Shown one piece after another: positions 1-5,568 of a stretch of 5,568 nt of DNA. The notes beneath the pieces are model-generated. The model made no database searches. It had not been told where the DNA came from and was given only the letters and a program-made list of their open reading frames with translations. The stretch comes from JAWVZH01 sp033722295 (lineage in GTDB: Bacteria > Bacteroidota > Bacteroidia > Chitinophagales > Saprospiraceae): contig JAWVZH010000173.1 of assembly GCA_033722295.1 (NCBI GenBank), forward strand, positions 1-5,568, in the 5' to 3' direction. Numbering within the stretch: the first letter of the stretch is position 1; every line of letters starts with the position of its first letter. Position numbers and translations under genes: made by a program.

Positions 1-109
1 AGTTATTTTGGATATCGACTTTGTCATAAACCGCAATTCCGCGCAAATTTCTAAACTAAATACAAATTGAAGGAGATTGTTGCAGGGAATCGTTCAATTA
101 TGTTTGAAA

Positions 110-141
110 TAAAAAAATGCCGGACGTGATGATCCGGCATT
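110..141 (-). terminator. Intrinsic terminator of the leftward lipoprotein gene
   Basis: A perfect 9-bp inverted repeat pairs 116-124 (AATGCCGGA) with 133-141 (TCCGGCATT) around an 8-nt loop. Read leftward, the hairpin runs straight into a T-rich tract, seen as the A run at 111-117 on the given strand. It lies about 25 nt after the stop codon at 166-168. The right-hand flank has no T tract, so the site should work only for leftward transcription. Confidence 0.9.
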
Positions 142-165
142 CAAGGTGTTTAAGAAAGGACACGA

Positions 166-864
166 TCAGTCTCTACAGTCTTCCAGGGCTTTTTTGAGAT
201 CTTCTCTGGAATTGATCTCATAGATAGTGCCATCTTCCAGTTCAACTTCGAAAGGCAACTCGATCCGTGGGCGGTGGTCCGCACCCCGGTGGGCCTTCTT
301 CCATCTGTGAAGGAAAGTCATCATTTGCTCCTTGCTCTCGATCTCGATGACATCACCGTTAGGCAGAACGACATTGACAGGATAGACAAGCTCGAAACAT
401 CTTTTCAATACTCTTCTTTTATGATCTCTCACACAGTCCTTTTTTAGAGCTAGAAGATCTTCTTTAGACTCGACAGTTACGATCTCACCATCCTTGGTTT
501 CAACCTCGAATGGCAATTGCAGATGAGGCCGACCATCGCCGGGTTCAGAATTGGCTTTCCATTCTTTAAGTAGGTCTTTGAGCTCCTCCAGGGATCCGGC
601 TTCCTGTGTAGTGCCATCAGGATAGACAAGAGTTACCGGAAAGACCAGTGTGATACATCGCCCCCTGAGTCCGTTGTCATAGGTAAGAAACTCAGCGCTG
701 AGTTCATCGATGTCAGCATCCACATCGTCAGTCCTCAGGTCGAGGATGTCCTCATAGTCCACTTCGGGATAGTCGACCAGGTCGCTGCTACTGTCTGAAC
801 AAGAGATGATAAATGCACTTGCTAAAAGTGCGAGTAATGGCATTCTCCAAACTAGTTGTTTCAT
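166..864 (-). CDS. Predicted lipoprotein with two cysteine-bracketed tandem units (four half-repeats), function unknown
   Basis: I do not recognise a named family. The start at 864 gives a typical lipoprotein signal peptide: K2 and R7, a hydrophobic core at residues 9-20, and a lipobox-like IISC with lipidated Cys22. This predicts a membrane-anchored protein exported across the inner membrane. Residues 28-57 are very acidic (13 Asp/Glu, one Arg). The rest is two homologous units, C70-C144 and C156-C230, both spanning 74 residues with an 86-residue period. Each unit contains two half-repeats of the form P-x-x-V/L, then D/N-G, then S seven residues later followed by a Leu-rich helix (DG or NG at 83-84, 125-126, 169-170, 211-212). 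The pattern suggests beta-hairpin plus helix modules, perhaps each closed by a disulfide. The leader before ATG is A/T-rich (TAAAAAATTAAAGATC) with no strong Shine-Dalgarno site, as is common in Bacteroidota. The gene diverges from the sigma operon and may be linked to it, but this is inference. Confidence 0.85.
   Translation of the reverse strand: MKQLVWRMPLLALLASAFIISCSDSSSDLVDYPEVDYEDILDLRTDDVDADIDELSAEFLTYDNGLRGRCITLVFPVTLVYPDGTTQEAGSLEELKDLLKEWKANSEPGDGRPHLQLPFEVETKDGEIVTVESKEDLLALKKDCVRDHKRRVLKRCFELVYPVNVVLPNGDVIEIESKEQMMTFLHRWKKAHRGADHRPRIELPFEVELEDGTIYEINSREDLKKALEDCRD
175..399 (-). repeat. Protein-level repeat unit 2 of the lipoprotein (residues 156-230)
   Basis: This is the second cysteine-to-cysteine unit, offset 86 residues from unit 1. 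It keeps the same landmarks in the same order: RC at 155-156, LVYPV at 159-163, NG at 169-170, RW at 187-188, HRP at 197-199, LPFEVE at 203-208, DG at 211-212 and a terminal D-C at 229-230. Only two residues follow the last cysteine, so the protein ends with the repeat. Confidence 0.85.
433..657 (-). repeat. Protein-level repeat unit 1 of the lipoprotein (residues 70-144)
   Basis: This stretch encodes the first cysteine-to-cysteine unit. Shared landmarks with unit 2 are a leading RC, an LV(F/Y)PV strand, a D/N-G turn, a Trp before a linker (EW at 101-102), a GRP/HRP linker end, the LPFEVE strand (117-122), a second DG, and an S-K/R-E-D-L helix ending in D-C. The repeat is seen at protein level, and the DNA has diverged. 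Confidence 0.85.
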
Positions 865-970
865 GATCTTTAATTTTTTAGATGATTACATAAAGCGTTT
901 ACAATTATGAAAGAAGAACGATGCAGATTTGTAACCGGATTGAGCAATTTTTCTTGAAAAGTCTTTCATT

Positions 971-991
971 AGCGATCGTGTTTCGCTTTTT
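971..991 (+). other. Small hairpin followed by T5 in the divergent intergenic region
   Basis: AGCGA (971-975) pairs with TCGCT (983-987) around a 7-nt loop, and the second arm runs into T residues up to 991. It resembles a weak rightward intrinsic terminator or leader hairpin about 140 nt before the sigma gene. The stem is only 5 bp, so chance is a real possibility. Confidence 0.2.
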
Positions 992-1074
992 ATGGTAGCA
1001 GCTCAATGAAGTCTCCTGAAACATCCAGTCTATGCAGTTTCATGGTGAAAGCAGAAATGCGCTGACGAGCTAAT

Positions 1075-1105
1075 GTGCCTTTACGCCATCAAAAATGTAC
1101 ATTTA
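1075..1105 (+). promoter_or_regulatory. Candidate Bacteroidota-type promoter of the sigma-fecR-receptor operon
   Basis: TACATTTA at 1098-1105 matches the Bacteroidota -7 consensus TAnnTTTG at all but the last fixed position. Upstream, a TGTG ending at 1077 sits about 20 nt away, a weak match to the TTTG -33 element. The predicted transcript would start near 1112, leaving a leader of under 20 nt before the sigma start. The assignment rests on the -7 match and position alone. Confidence 0.35.
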
Positions 1106-1129
1106 CAATCCATCTGAAAACAAGATGCC

Positions 1130-1711
1130 TTGGAGTTGTGGACCGAACTGAAAAGTGGCAATAAAAATGCCCTGGAGCAGATCTATCGCGAACATGCGGA
1201 GGTCATGCTGCGCTATGGTATCAAGATCTGTGGTGACAGCACAATTGTAGAAGATTGTATCCAAAACCTTTTCATCACCATCTGGGAACGACGCGAATCA
1301 CTGGGTGATACAGACTCAATTAGAAACTACCTCCTGGCCTCTCTAAGACGTGCCATCTATAAATATGGTGATAAGAAATCGATAGCTGTAGACCCTGTTG
1401 AACTGCGCAAGGAGGACGGTGAAAAAGAAGCAACCTTTGAAGATCTCATGATCAAAAAGGAAATGGATGCAGAACAAAAGGAAAAATTCAAAGTCGCTTT
1501 AGCTGAGATATCCGCCCGGCAAAGGGAGGTCATTTATCTTAGGTATTACCAGGATAAGGATTACGATGAAATATGCGAGATCATGGGCATCACCTATCAG
1601 GGGGCTCGCAATATGCTGTTCAAAGCCCTTAAGAGCCTTAAAAAACATCTCATGATTTGGATTATTTTATACATGCAATGGGTTACAAAGCTGATCGATT
1701 GGGATTATTAA
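1130..1711 (+). CDS. ECF-family RNA polymerase sigma factor (FecI-like, Bacteroidota type)
   Basis: This is a cytoplasmic specificity subunit that directs RNA polymerase to target promoters once the cognate FecR signals. Residues 9-76 match region 2, with the helix containing EDCIQNLFITIWERR at 41-55. Residues about 122-172 match region 4, with the QREVIYLRYY stretch (131-140) and a helix-turn-helix with ITYQGARN at 154-161. Between them is the charged linker usual in ECF factors, which lack region 3. The length of 193 residues is normal. The C-terminus carries a hydrophobic tail (174-185) after KKH. The frame opens only at 1118 and has no ATG near its N-terminus, so the start is TTG at 1130 (a second TTG lies at 1136). 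ATG at 1125 is in another frame and stops after eight codons. The fecR-like gene follows 18 nt after the stop. The family is secure; the exact start is not. Confidence 0.93.
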   Translation: MELWTELKSGNKNALEQIYREHAEVMLRYGIKICGDSTIVEDCIQNLFITIWERRESLGDTDSIRNYLLASLRRAIYKYGDKKSIAVDPVELRKEDGEKEATFEDLMIKKEMDAEQKEKFKVALAEISARQREVIYLRYYQDKDYDEICEIMGITYQGARNMLFKALKSLKKHLMIWIILYMQWVTKLIDWDY

Positions 1712-1729
1712 GGTGAATCACAAAAAAAA

Positions 1730-2710
1730 TTGGATACTAAAAAGACATATCAAAACATAGAAGCACTTGCCGCCGATCTCGAATTTATCCTATGGGTGAA
1801 GTCAGGAGAATCCGATCCGAAGGGAGATTGGTATCAGGCATTAGTAGAACAGGGAGATCTAGAATGGATCGATCCCGCGCGTGACCTGGTAAGGTCTATC
1901 GGATTTCAGAAAACAGCGGTCAAGCCGGAAAGGCTGGAGACACTATGGGCCAAGATCGATGCAAAAACTACAGATGTGGCATCTGATAAACCCGCGAAGG
2001 TACGTTGGCTCAATTCTTACCGAATCGGTATTGCAGCTACTCTTGCCTTGTTGATAGGGCTGAGTTTGTGGTGGATGAGCTCGCCACGCCTGGAAAGCGC
2101 GTCCACACATGTGGCAGAAACGAGGTCAGTAGAATTGCCTGACGGCTCCATGGTCAACCTTAACGCCGAAAGTCAGCTCTTCTTCCCTACCAAGAACTGG
2201 GAAGACAAAAGAGAGGTCATACTGCAGGGCGAAGCCTTTTTTGAAGTGGCCAAAGGAGAGAAGTTCGCAGTCAAGACCGATCAGGGACTCGTTGAGGTTT
2301 TAGGTACAAGCTTCAATGTCTTTGACAGGGGACAGGTCTTTCTGGTGCAATGCCATTCTGGTAAAGTACGCGTTAGGGCTGAAGGCCAGGTGGTCCTGCT
2401 GGAGCCTGGACAAAAAGCCCAACTTCTGGCCTCAGGCTTGATCAAATCCAATTTCCAGGTTGACCCTCAAAAAACCTGGATGAAAGGTTACTTCTTATAC
2501 CAGGATGCCAAATTATCGCGTGTATTTGATGAGATAGAGCGCCAATTTGACGTTAATGTTATCACTCAGGGTGTCGATGAAGGCCGTCGTTATAGCGGAT
2601 TTTTCATGAGGAAGAATCTTTCTGAAGCACTTCAGGCCATCTGTTGGCCACTGAGACTTAATTTTGATATTAATGGAAAAGAGGTTACCATCTCTCAAGA
2701 TACCGAATGA
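1730..2710 (+). CDS. FecR-family anti-sigma factor / inner-membrane signal transducer
   Basis: This protein passes a signal from the outer-membrane receptor to the sigma factor. An N-terminal cytoplasmic part (about 1-97), expected to bind the sigma factor, is followed by one transmembrane helix at about 98-116 (IGIAATLALLIGLSLWWM). The periplasmic FecR domain spans about 125-230, with the hallmarks VELPDGSMVNLNA (134-146), LQGEAFFEV (165-173), LGTSFNV (191-197) and LEPGQKA (224-230). A C-terminal STN-like domain of the DUF4974 type spans about 254-322. The length of 326 residues is typical. The start is TTG at 1730, because the frame opens at 1712 with no ATG or GTG before it and the next Met (116) lies at the end of the transmembrane helix. 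TTG directly follows an A8 run (1722-1729). A GTG at 1713, beside AAGGTG, is one base out of frame. The stop overlaps the receptor start (ATGA), suggesting translational coupling. Confidence 0.93.
   Translation: MDTKKTYQNIEALAADLEFILWVKSGESDPKGDWYQALVEQGDLEWIDPARDLVRSIGFQKTAVKPERLETLWAKIDAKTTDVASDKPAKVRWLNSYRIGIAATLALLIGLSLWWMSSPRLESASTHVAETRSVELPDGSMVNLNAESQLFFPTKNWEDKREVILQGEAFFEVAKGEKFAVKTDQGLVEVLGTSFNVFDRGQVFLVQCHSGKVRVRAEGQVVLLEPGQKAQLLASGLIKSNFQVDPQKTWMKGYFLYQDAKLSRVFDEIERQFDVNVITQGVDEGRRYSGFFMRKNLSEALQAICWPLRLNFDINGKEVTISQDTE
2707..2710 (+). other. ATGA stop/start overlap between the fecR-like and receptor genes
   Basis: The fecR-like reading frame ends ACC-GAA-TGA (stop 2708-2710), and the receptor starts with ATG at 2707-2709, sharing ATGA. 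Receptor translation is therefore probably coupled to fecR translation by termination-reinitiation, and no intergenic promoter can lie between the two genes. Confidence 0.85.
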
Positions 2711-5358
2711 TCAGACCAGTTGCAATAAGCCTGATTGAACTCTTTGCCATCATTTTCTCCTTTGGCCAGAGTGATATTACCGCCCGTGACAGCATGAGGG
2801 TCAACGAGATATTTCTGAACAGGCCTATGCTGGAAGTCATTGAGGTCTTCGAAGATAAATATAACTGCCTGATAGCATATGAAGCCCATGACATTGCCGA
2901 TCTGTTCGTACACCGTTACCTCAATGATCTAAGTATCGATGATGCCTTGAGAGATGTACTGGAAAACTCGGGCCTGGAGTTTCAATTCATTCAGGATAAC
3001 GAGATATTGATCCGCAAATCAATGGCTGCAAATGAAGGCGCAGATCTGACGATCGAAGGACGCATTGTCAGCGCCGATACGCAATTACCCCTTGCCTGGG
3101 CGACGATATATGATTCAGCTTCTAGAAGAACAGCCTACACGGATCAACAAGGACGCTTTAAATTGAGGTTGCTCGACGCGCCACCATCGGGATTGCTTAA
3201 GGTCAAATACATGGGGTATTCAGATCAAACTGTGGTCTGGTCACATAAGGAACATTCACTGTTTGTCACTATGAAAAACCAGCCTTACGAATTATCGGAG
3301 GTTGTGATCACTCAACGACTTCCTCTCATACAAACGACTACATTTTCATCAGGACACCGACGAAAAAGATACATGAAGAATGTTCCATTGGCGAGTCCCG
3401 GTGTCAAGGATCTGTTGCGTGAACTTCAGTTGCTTCCTGGAATATCTGCCACAAGCGATTTGTCCGCCGGACTTAGCGTGAGAGGTGGCGATGAGAATGA
3501 GAGCCTGTATCTCCTGGACGGTATCGAGTTCTTTAATATCGATCACTTCTTCGGGATCTTCAGTGCTTTTGATGCCAACACTATTGACTCGACTAATGTC
3601 TATCTGTCGGATTTCCCTCTAAAATATGGTGGACGTACGTCAGGTGTGGTAGATATGCGCCTCAAGCAACCCGCAGGGGCCGACCTAAACGGACAGCTAG
3701 GAATACATTCCCTTTATTCGATATTTAATCTGGAAACAAAGTTAACTAAGAATTCGGGCATTCTGATCTCTACACGATTCACGAACGGGGATATATCAGA
3801 CGACGATATCTATGACGTACTTTTTAGCAATACGGAAACACCTCGAAATATTGAAAATGGACGCCGGTCACTGAATGAGGTCGTCCCATTCTTCAGATTC
3901 AATGACTCACAGTTAAAATGGCAATGGCGGCCGGGCGAGCGCAGCAGTATTTCAGCCACCCTGTATCGAGCCAGAGATGAGTCCGACACCGATTACAGAC
4001 TTCGGTATCCAGGTATGATCAACAATCAATCTGGCCTTTTCACTGAAAAGTATAATGAGTCACTCGAGTGGGATAATACCGGTTTGAACCTCAGTTACGA
4101 TCAGTCGGTCTCTGAGGATTGGAACTTCGAACTGGACCTATCTGCTACAGAATATTCTATGAGACAAAATATTCTCACCTCACTGAAATTTGAGAATAGA
4201 GTTTTTAGTGACAGCATCAAGCTTATGAATGATCTGAATAATACCGTTGCGGGCGTGGCATTAAAATGGGCCAATGAGTTTACAGTATTTGAGGATCATG
4301 AGGTGATCGCGGGCTTTGATCTGGAATCTCACCGAACGGACCTGATCGTGATCACCGAGGATACGATACCCGTAGATCGCAGAGATACGGCCGTCAACAT
4401 ATCAATATTCGGAGGTTATACATTCCCGGTCAGTTCAGATATCGATCTGAGTTTCGGGGTAAGACTGAACTCCTACAGTCCAACAGGTCAGACCTATCTA
4501 TCACCCAGAGCCTCAATCACGTATAAAGCTGGAGAAAACTGGCTGTTCGATATATCAGGGGGAGTGTACAACCAGTTCCTGAGGACCATAACATATGTGG
4601 ACCGATTTGGAAAATCTCATGACCTTTGGGGGCTGGCCGATAATGGTATCAGGGTTTTGAAATCTTTCCATTCCAATATTTCAGTACAATACAGTCTTGA
4701 CCGGTTCCTGTTCAACCTGGAATTCTACAGGAAACGAACTTCGAATGAACTGATACAAATGTGGTCGGTCAATGGCTTTAATGACACCAACAAACCTATG
4801 GCCAGAAACTCCAGAATCTTTAACGGATCCGGCAAGTATACAGGCATTAACACCTATTTCAGATATCAGGCTGAAAGGTACAACGCCACACTTGCTTACA
4901 CGTTGAGCAAGAACACGATCAGTGTCCCGGTTATTGATAATGGAGAACCCTTTCCCGCCTCAAATGACCGTCGCCATGAATTAAGCCTAGTAAATGCCTT
5001 CAATTTCGGTAACTGGACGATAGGAAACGCCCTGGTCTATGGTTCTGGATATCCATTTGTGTCCTCTTTGGAGATCAAGAACAGAGACATCCGGAATTTG
5101 GAGGTTGAGGAAAGGATAGAAAGGTTGCCAGATTATTTCAGGGTTGATCTGGCAGTGGATTATAACTTCAAGCTATGGGGTCAGGATTTCCATGCGGGCA
5201 TTTCGATCTATAATCTGCTGGACCGCAAGAATAGCGACCAGGTACAATATCTCTATAATCTGGAACCTCAGCGTACCGGAGATGACGATTACATTGTTGG
5301 ATCAGAGATCAATCTGCTTCCTCGAACCCTGGACATCAGCCTTGAATGGCACTTTTGA
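2707..5358 (+). CDS. STN-domain TonB-dependent outer-membrane receptor/transducer with carboxypeptidase-regulatory-like domain
   Basis: This predicted outer-membrane barrel imports an unknown ligand using TonB energy and reports binding to FecR. A signal peptide covers residues 1 to about 22. An STN (secretin/TonB N-terminal) domain lies at about 30-104, followed by a CarboxypepD_reg-like beta domain at about 114-192 and a TonB-box-like LSEVVIT at 196-202. The plug spans about 230-320, with LLPGIS (242-247), LSVRGGDENESLYLLDG (256-272) and KYGGRTSGVVDMRLK (306-320). The barrel continues to the C-terminus and ends WHF, the terminal aromatic typical of outer-membrane proteins. Late barrel landmarks include RRHELSLV (755-762), LPDYFRVDLAVDY (807-819) and ISIYNLLDRKN (832-842). 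The 883 residues are complete. ATG at 2707 overlaps the fecR-like stop. No SusD-like gene follows, so this is not a SusC/SusD pair, and no residue I can see identifies the substrate. Siderophore, other metal-complex or peptide uptake are all possible. Confidence 0.94.
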   Translation: MIRPVAISLIELFAIIFSFGQSDITARDSMRVNEIFLNRPMLEVIEVFEDKYNCLIAYEAHDIADLFVHRYLNDLSIDDALRDVLENSGLEFQFIQDNEILIRKSMAANEGADLTIEGRIVSADTQLPLAWATIYDSASRRTAYTDQQGRFKLRLLDAPPSGLLKVKYMGYSDQTVVWSHKEHSLFVTMKNQPYELSEVVITQRLPLIQTTTFSSGHRRKRYMKNVPLASPGVKDLLRELQLLPGISATSDLSAGLSVRGGDENESLYLLDGIEFFNIDHFFGIFSAFDANTIDSTNVYLSDFPLKYGGRTSGVVDMRLKQPAGADLNGQLGIHSLYSIFNLETKLTKNSGILISTRFTNGDISDDDIYDVLFSNTETPRNIENGRRSLNEVVPFFRFNDSQLKWQWRPGERSSISATLYRARDESDTDYRLRYPGMINNQSGLFTEKYNESLEWDNTGLNLSYDQSVSEDWNFELDLSATEYSMRQNILTSLKFENRVFSDSIKLMNDLNNTVAGVALKWANEFTVFEDHEVIAGFDLESHRTDLIVITEDTIPVDRRDTAVNISIFGGYTFPVSSDIDLSFGVRLNSYSPTGQTYLSPRASITYKAGENWLFDISGGVYNQFLRTITYVDRFGKSHDLWGLADNGIRVLKSFHSNISVQYSLDRFLFNLEFYRKRTSNELIQMWSVNGFNDTNKPMARNSRIFNGSGKYTGINTYFRYQAERYNATLAYTLSKNTISVPVIDNGEPFPASNDRRHELSLVNAFNFGNWTIGNALVYGSGYPFVSSLEIKNRDIRNLEVEERIERLPDYFRVDLAVDYNFKLWGQDFHAGISIYNLLDRKNSDQVQYLYNLEPQRTGDDDYIVGSEINLLPRTLDISLEWHF

Positions 5359-5568
5359 TCACTTAAAGTTGATGGGAGTAGACCCTATCACCTCCATTTT
5401 ATGGATCTTCCATTGGCCGTTGGTCGGGCGCCAGGTGTACCGTTGTTTAGAACGCTGTGGCTGATATCTGTTATCATTATGGTTCTTGCTGTCATGCTCG
5501 ACTATCGCCACGCACATGGTATCTGATTTGGACTGAATTTCCACATCGTGCAGCTTGAACTCCATTTC
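5359..5568 (-). CDS. Partial leftward gene, C-terminal part, possible NTF2/SnoaL-like (DUF4440-type) protein
   Basis: The leftward frame is open from the right edge of the window to a TGA at 5359-5361, giving about 69 residues. An ATG at 5565 lies one codon inside the edge, but the codon before it is also open, so the gene may begin outside. The pattern is a strand (VEIQSKSDTMCVAIVEHDS), a polar loop rich in Asn/His/Gln, then YTWRPTNGQWKIHKMEVIG. Aromatic-Thr-x-Arg, then N/D-G-x-W-x-I, then x-M-x-V is what the last two strands of NTF2/SnoaL-like domains usually look like. The fold call is motif recognition only. The stop abuts the receptor stop with no spacer, so the genes converge and their 3' ends may overlap. 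A link to the receptor operon is not implied. Confidence 0.55.
   Translation of the reverse strand, partial: EMEFKLHDVEIQSKSDTMCVAIVEHDSKNHNDNRYQPQRSKQRYTWRPTNGQWKIHKMEVIGSTPINFK

Noticed and set aside
1..70. Possible gene ends at the left edge: a leftward ATG at 27 (nine open codons to the edge) and a rightward frame open from position 2 to a TGA at 68-70.
   Set aside because: Both are too short to identify, neither has a convincing ribosome site or promoter, and they contradict each other. The flanking sequence would decide.
378..630. Identical 13-mer CAGGATAGACAAG at 378-390 and 618-630 within the lipoprotein gene.
   Set aside because: The spacing is 240 nt, not the 258 nt of the repeat period. 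It encodes LVYP in non-equivalent positions, so it is probably coincidence from shared codons.
907..1065. Two tiny rightward ORFs in the intergenic region (907-957, 16 residues; 1006-1065, 19 residues).
   Set aside because: They have no ribosome-binding signal, no recognisable composition, and lengths expected by chance.
2513..2913. Leftward ORFs of 61-72 codons across the fecR/receptor junction, and a similar 65-codon one at 3349-3546.
   Set aside because: They lie opposite strongly supported conserved domains and show no protein-like features; they are shadows of the real genes.
5372..5400. Possible rightward terminator after the receptor: ATGG paired with CCAT plus two further pairs across a bulge, followed by TTTT.
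   Set aside because: The stem is short and interrupted and lies inside the opposing coding frame; it is too weak to call.
5144..5464. Rightward 106-codon frame overlapping the receptor 3' end.
   Set aside because: It is out of frame with the conserved last barrel strands and its translation has no recognisable features.
1..5568. Search for mobile elements, CRISPR arrays, tRNA or rRNA genes and att sites.
   Set aside because: No transposase, regular DNA repeats, cloverleaf or rRNA-like sequence was seen on either strand.

Overview
The window looks like chromosomal DNA from a member of the Bacteroidota. The evidence is an ECF sigma factor / FecR-type anti-sigma / STN-domain TonB-dependent receptor cluster, a receptor with a carboxypeptidase-regulatory-like domain before its plug, a C-terminal STN-like (DUF4974-type) domain on the anti-sigma, and A/T-rich leaders without strong Shine-Dalgarno sites. 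The base composition is moderate, by eye in the mid-40s % GC. I cannot resolve order or genus from this stretch.

Layout. Positions 1-109 hold no gene I can support. A clear intrinsic terminator (110-141) closes a leftward gene (864-166) for a 232-residue predicted lipoprotein. Its mature part is two 86-residue units, each made of two half-units and bracketed by cysteines exactly 74 residues apart. A 265-bp divergent intergenic region (865-1129) follows. Next come three rightward genes: an ECF sigma factor (1130-1711), a FecR-like anti-sigma factor (1730-2710) and an 883-residue outer-membrane TonB-dependent transducer/receptor (2707-5358). The last two overlap by ATGA. A leftward partial gene, probably an NTF2/SnoaL-like protein, enters from the right edge and ends at 5359, so its stop abuts the receptor stop with no spacer.

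How it should work, inferred from the family. The receptor binds an unknown ligand at the outer membrane. Its periplasmic STN domain signals to the C-terminal domain of FecR, and FecR releases or activates the sigma factor in the cytoplasm. All three genes appear to form one operon with no room for a separate receptor promoter. The sigma target is therefore either the operon's own promoter or a promoter elsewhere, and the divergent lipoprotein gene is the obvious candidate.

The points most worth a second look are the quasi-fourfold-repeat lipoprotein, the apparent TTG starts of both regulators (each with a conventional start codon one base out of frame just upstream, one of them across an A8 run), and the lack of a SusD-like or DUF4249-like partner in the visible part of the cluster. 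The transduction module itself is a known type. I do not see a clearly novel system, only a possibly undescribed accessory lipoprotein beside it.
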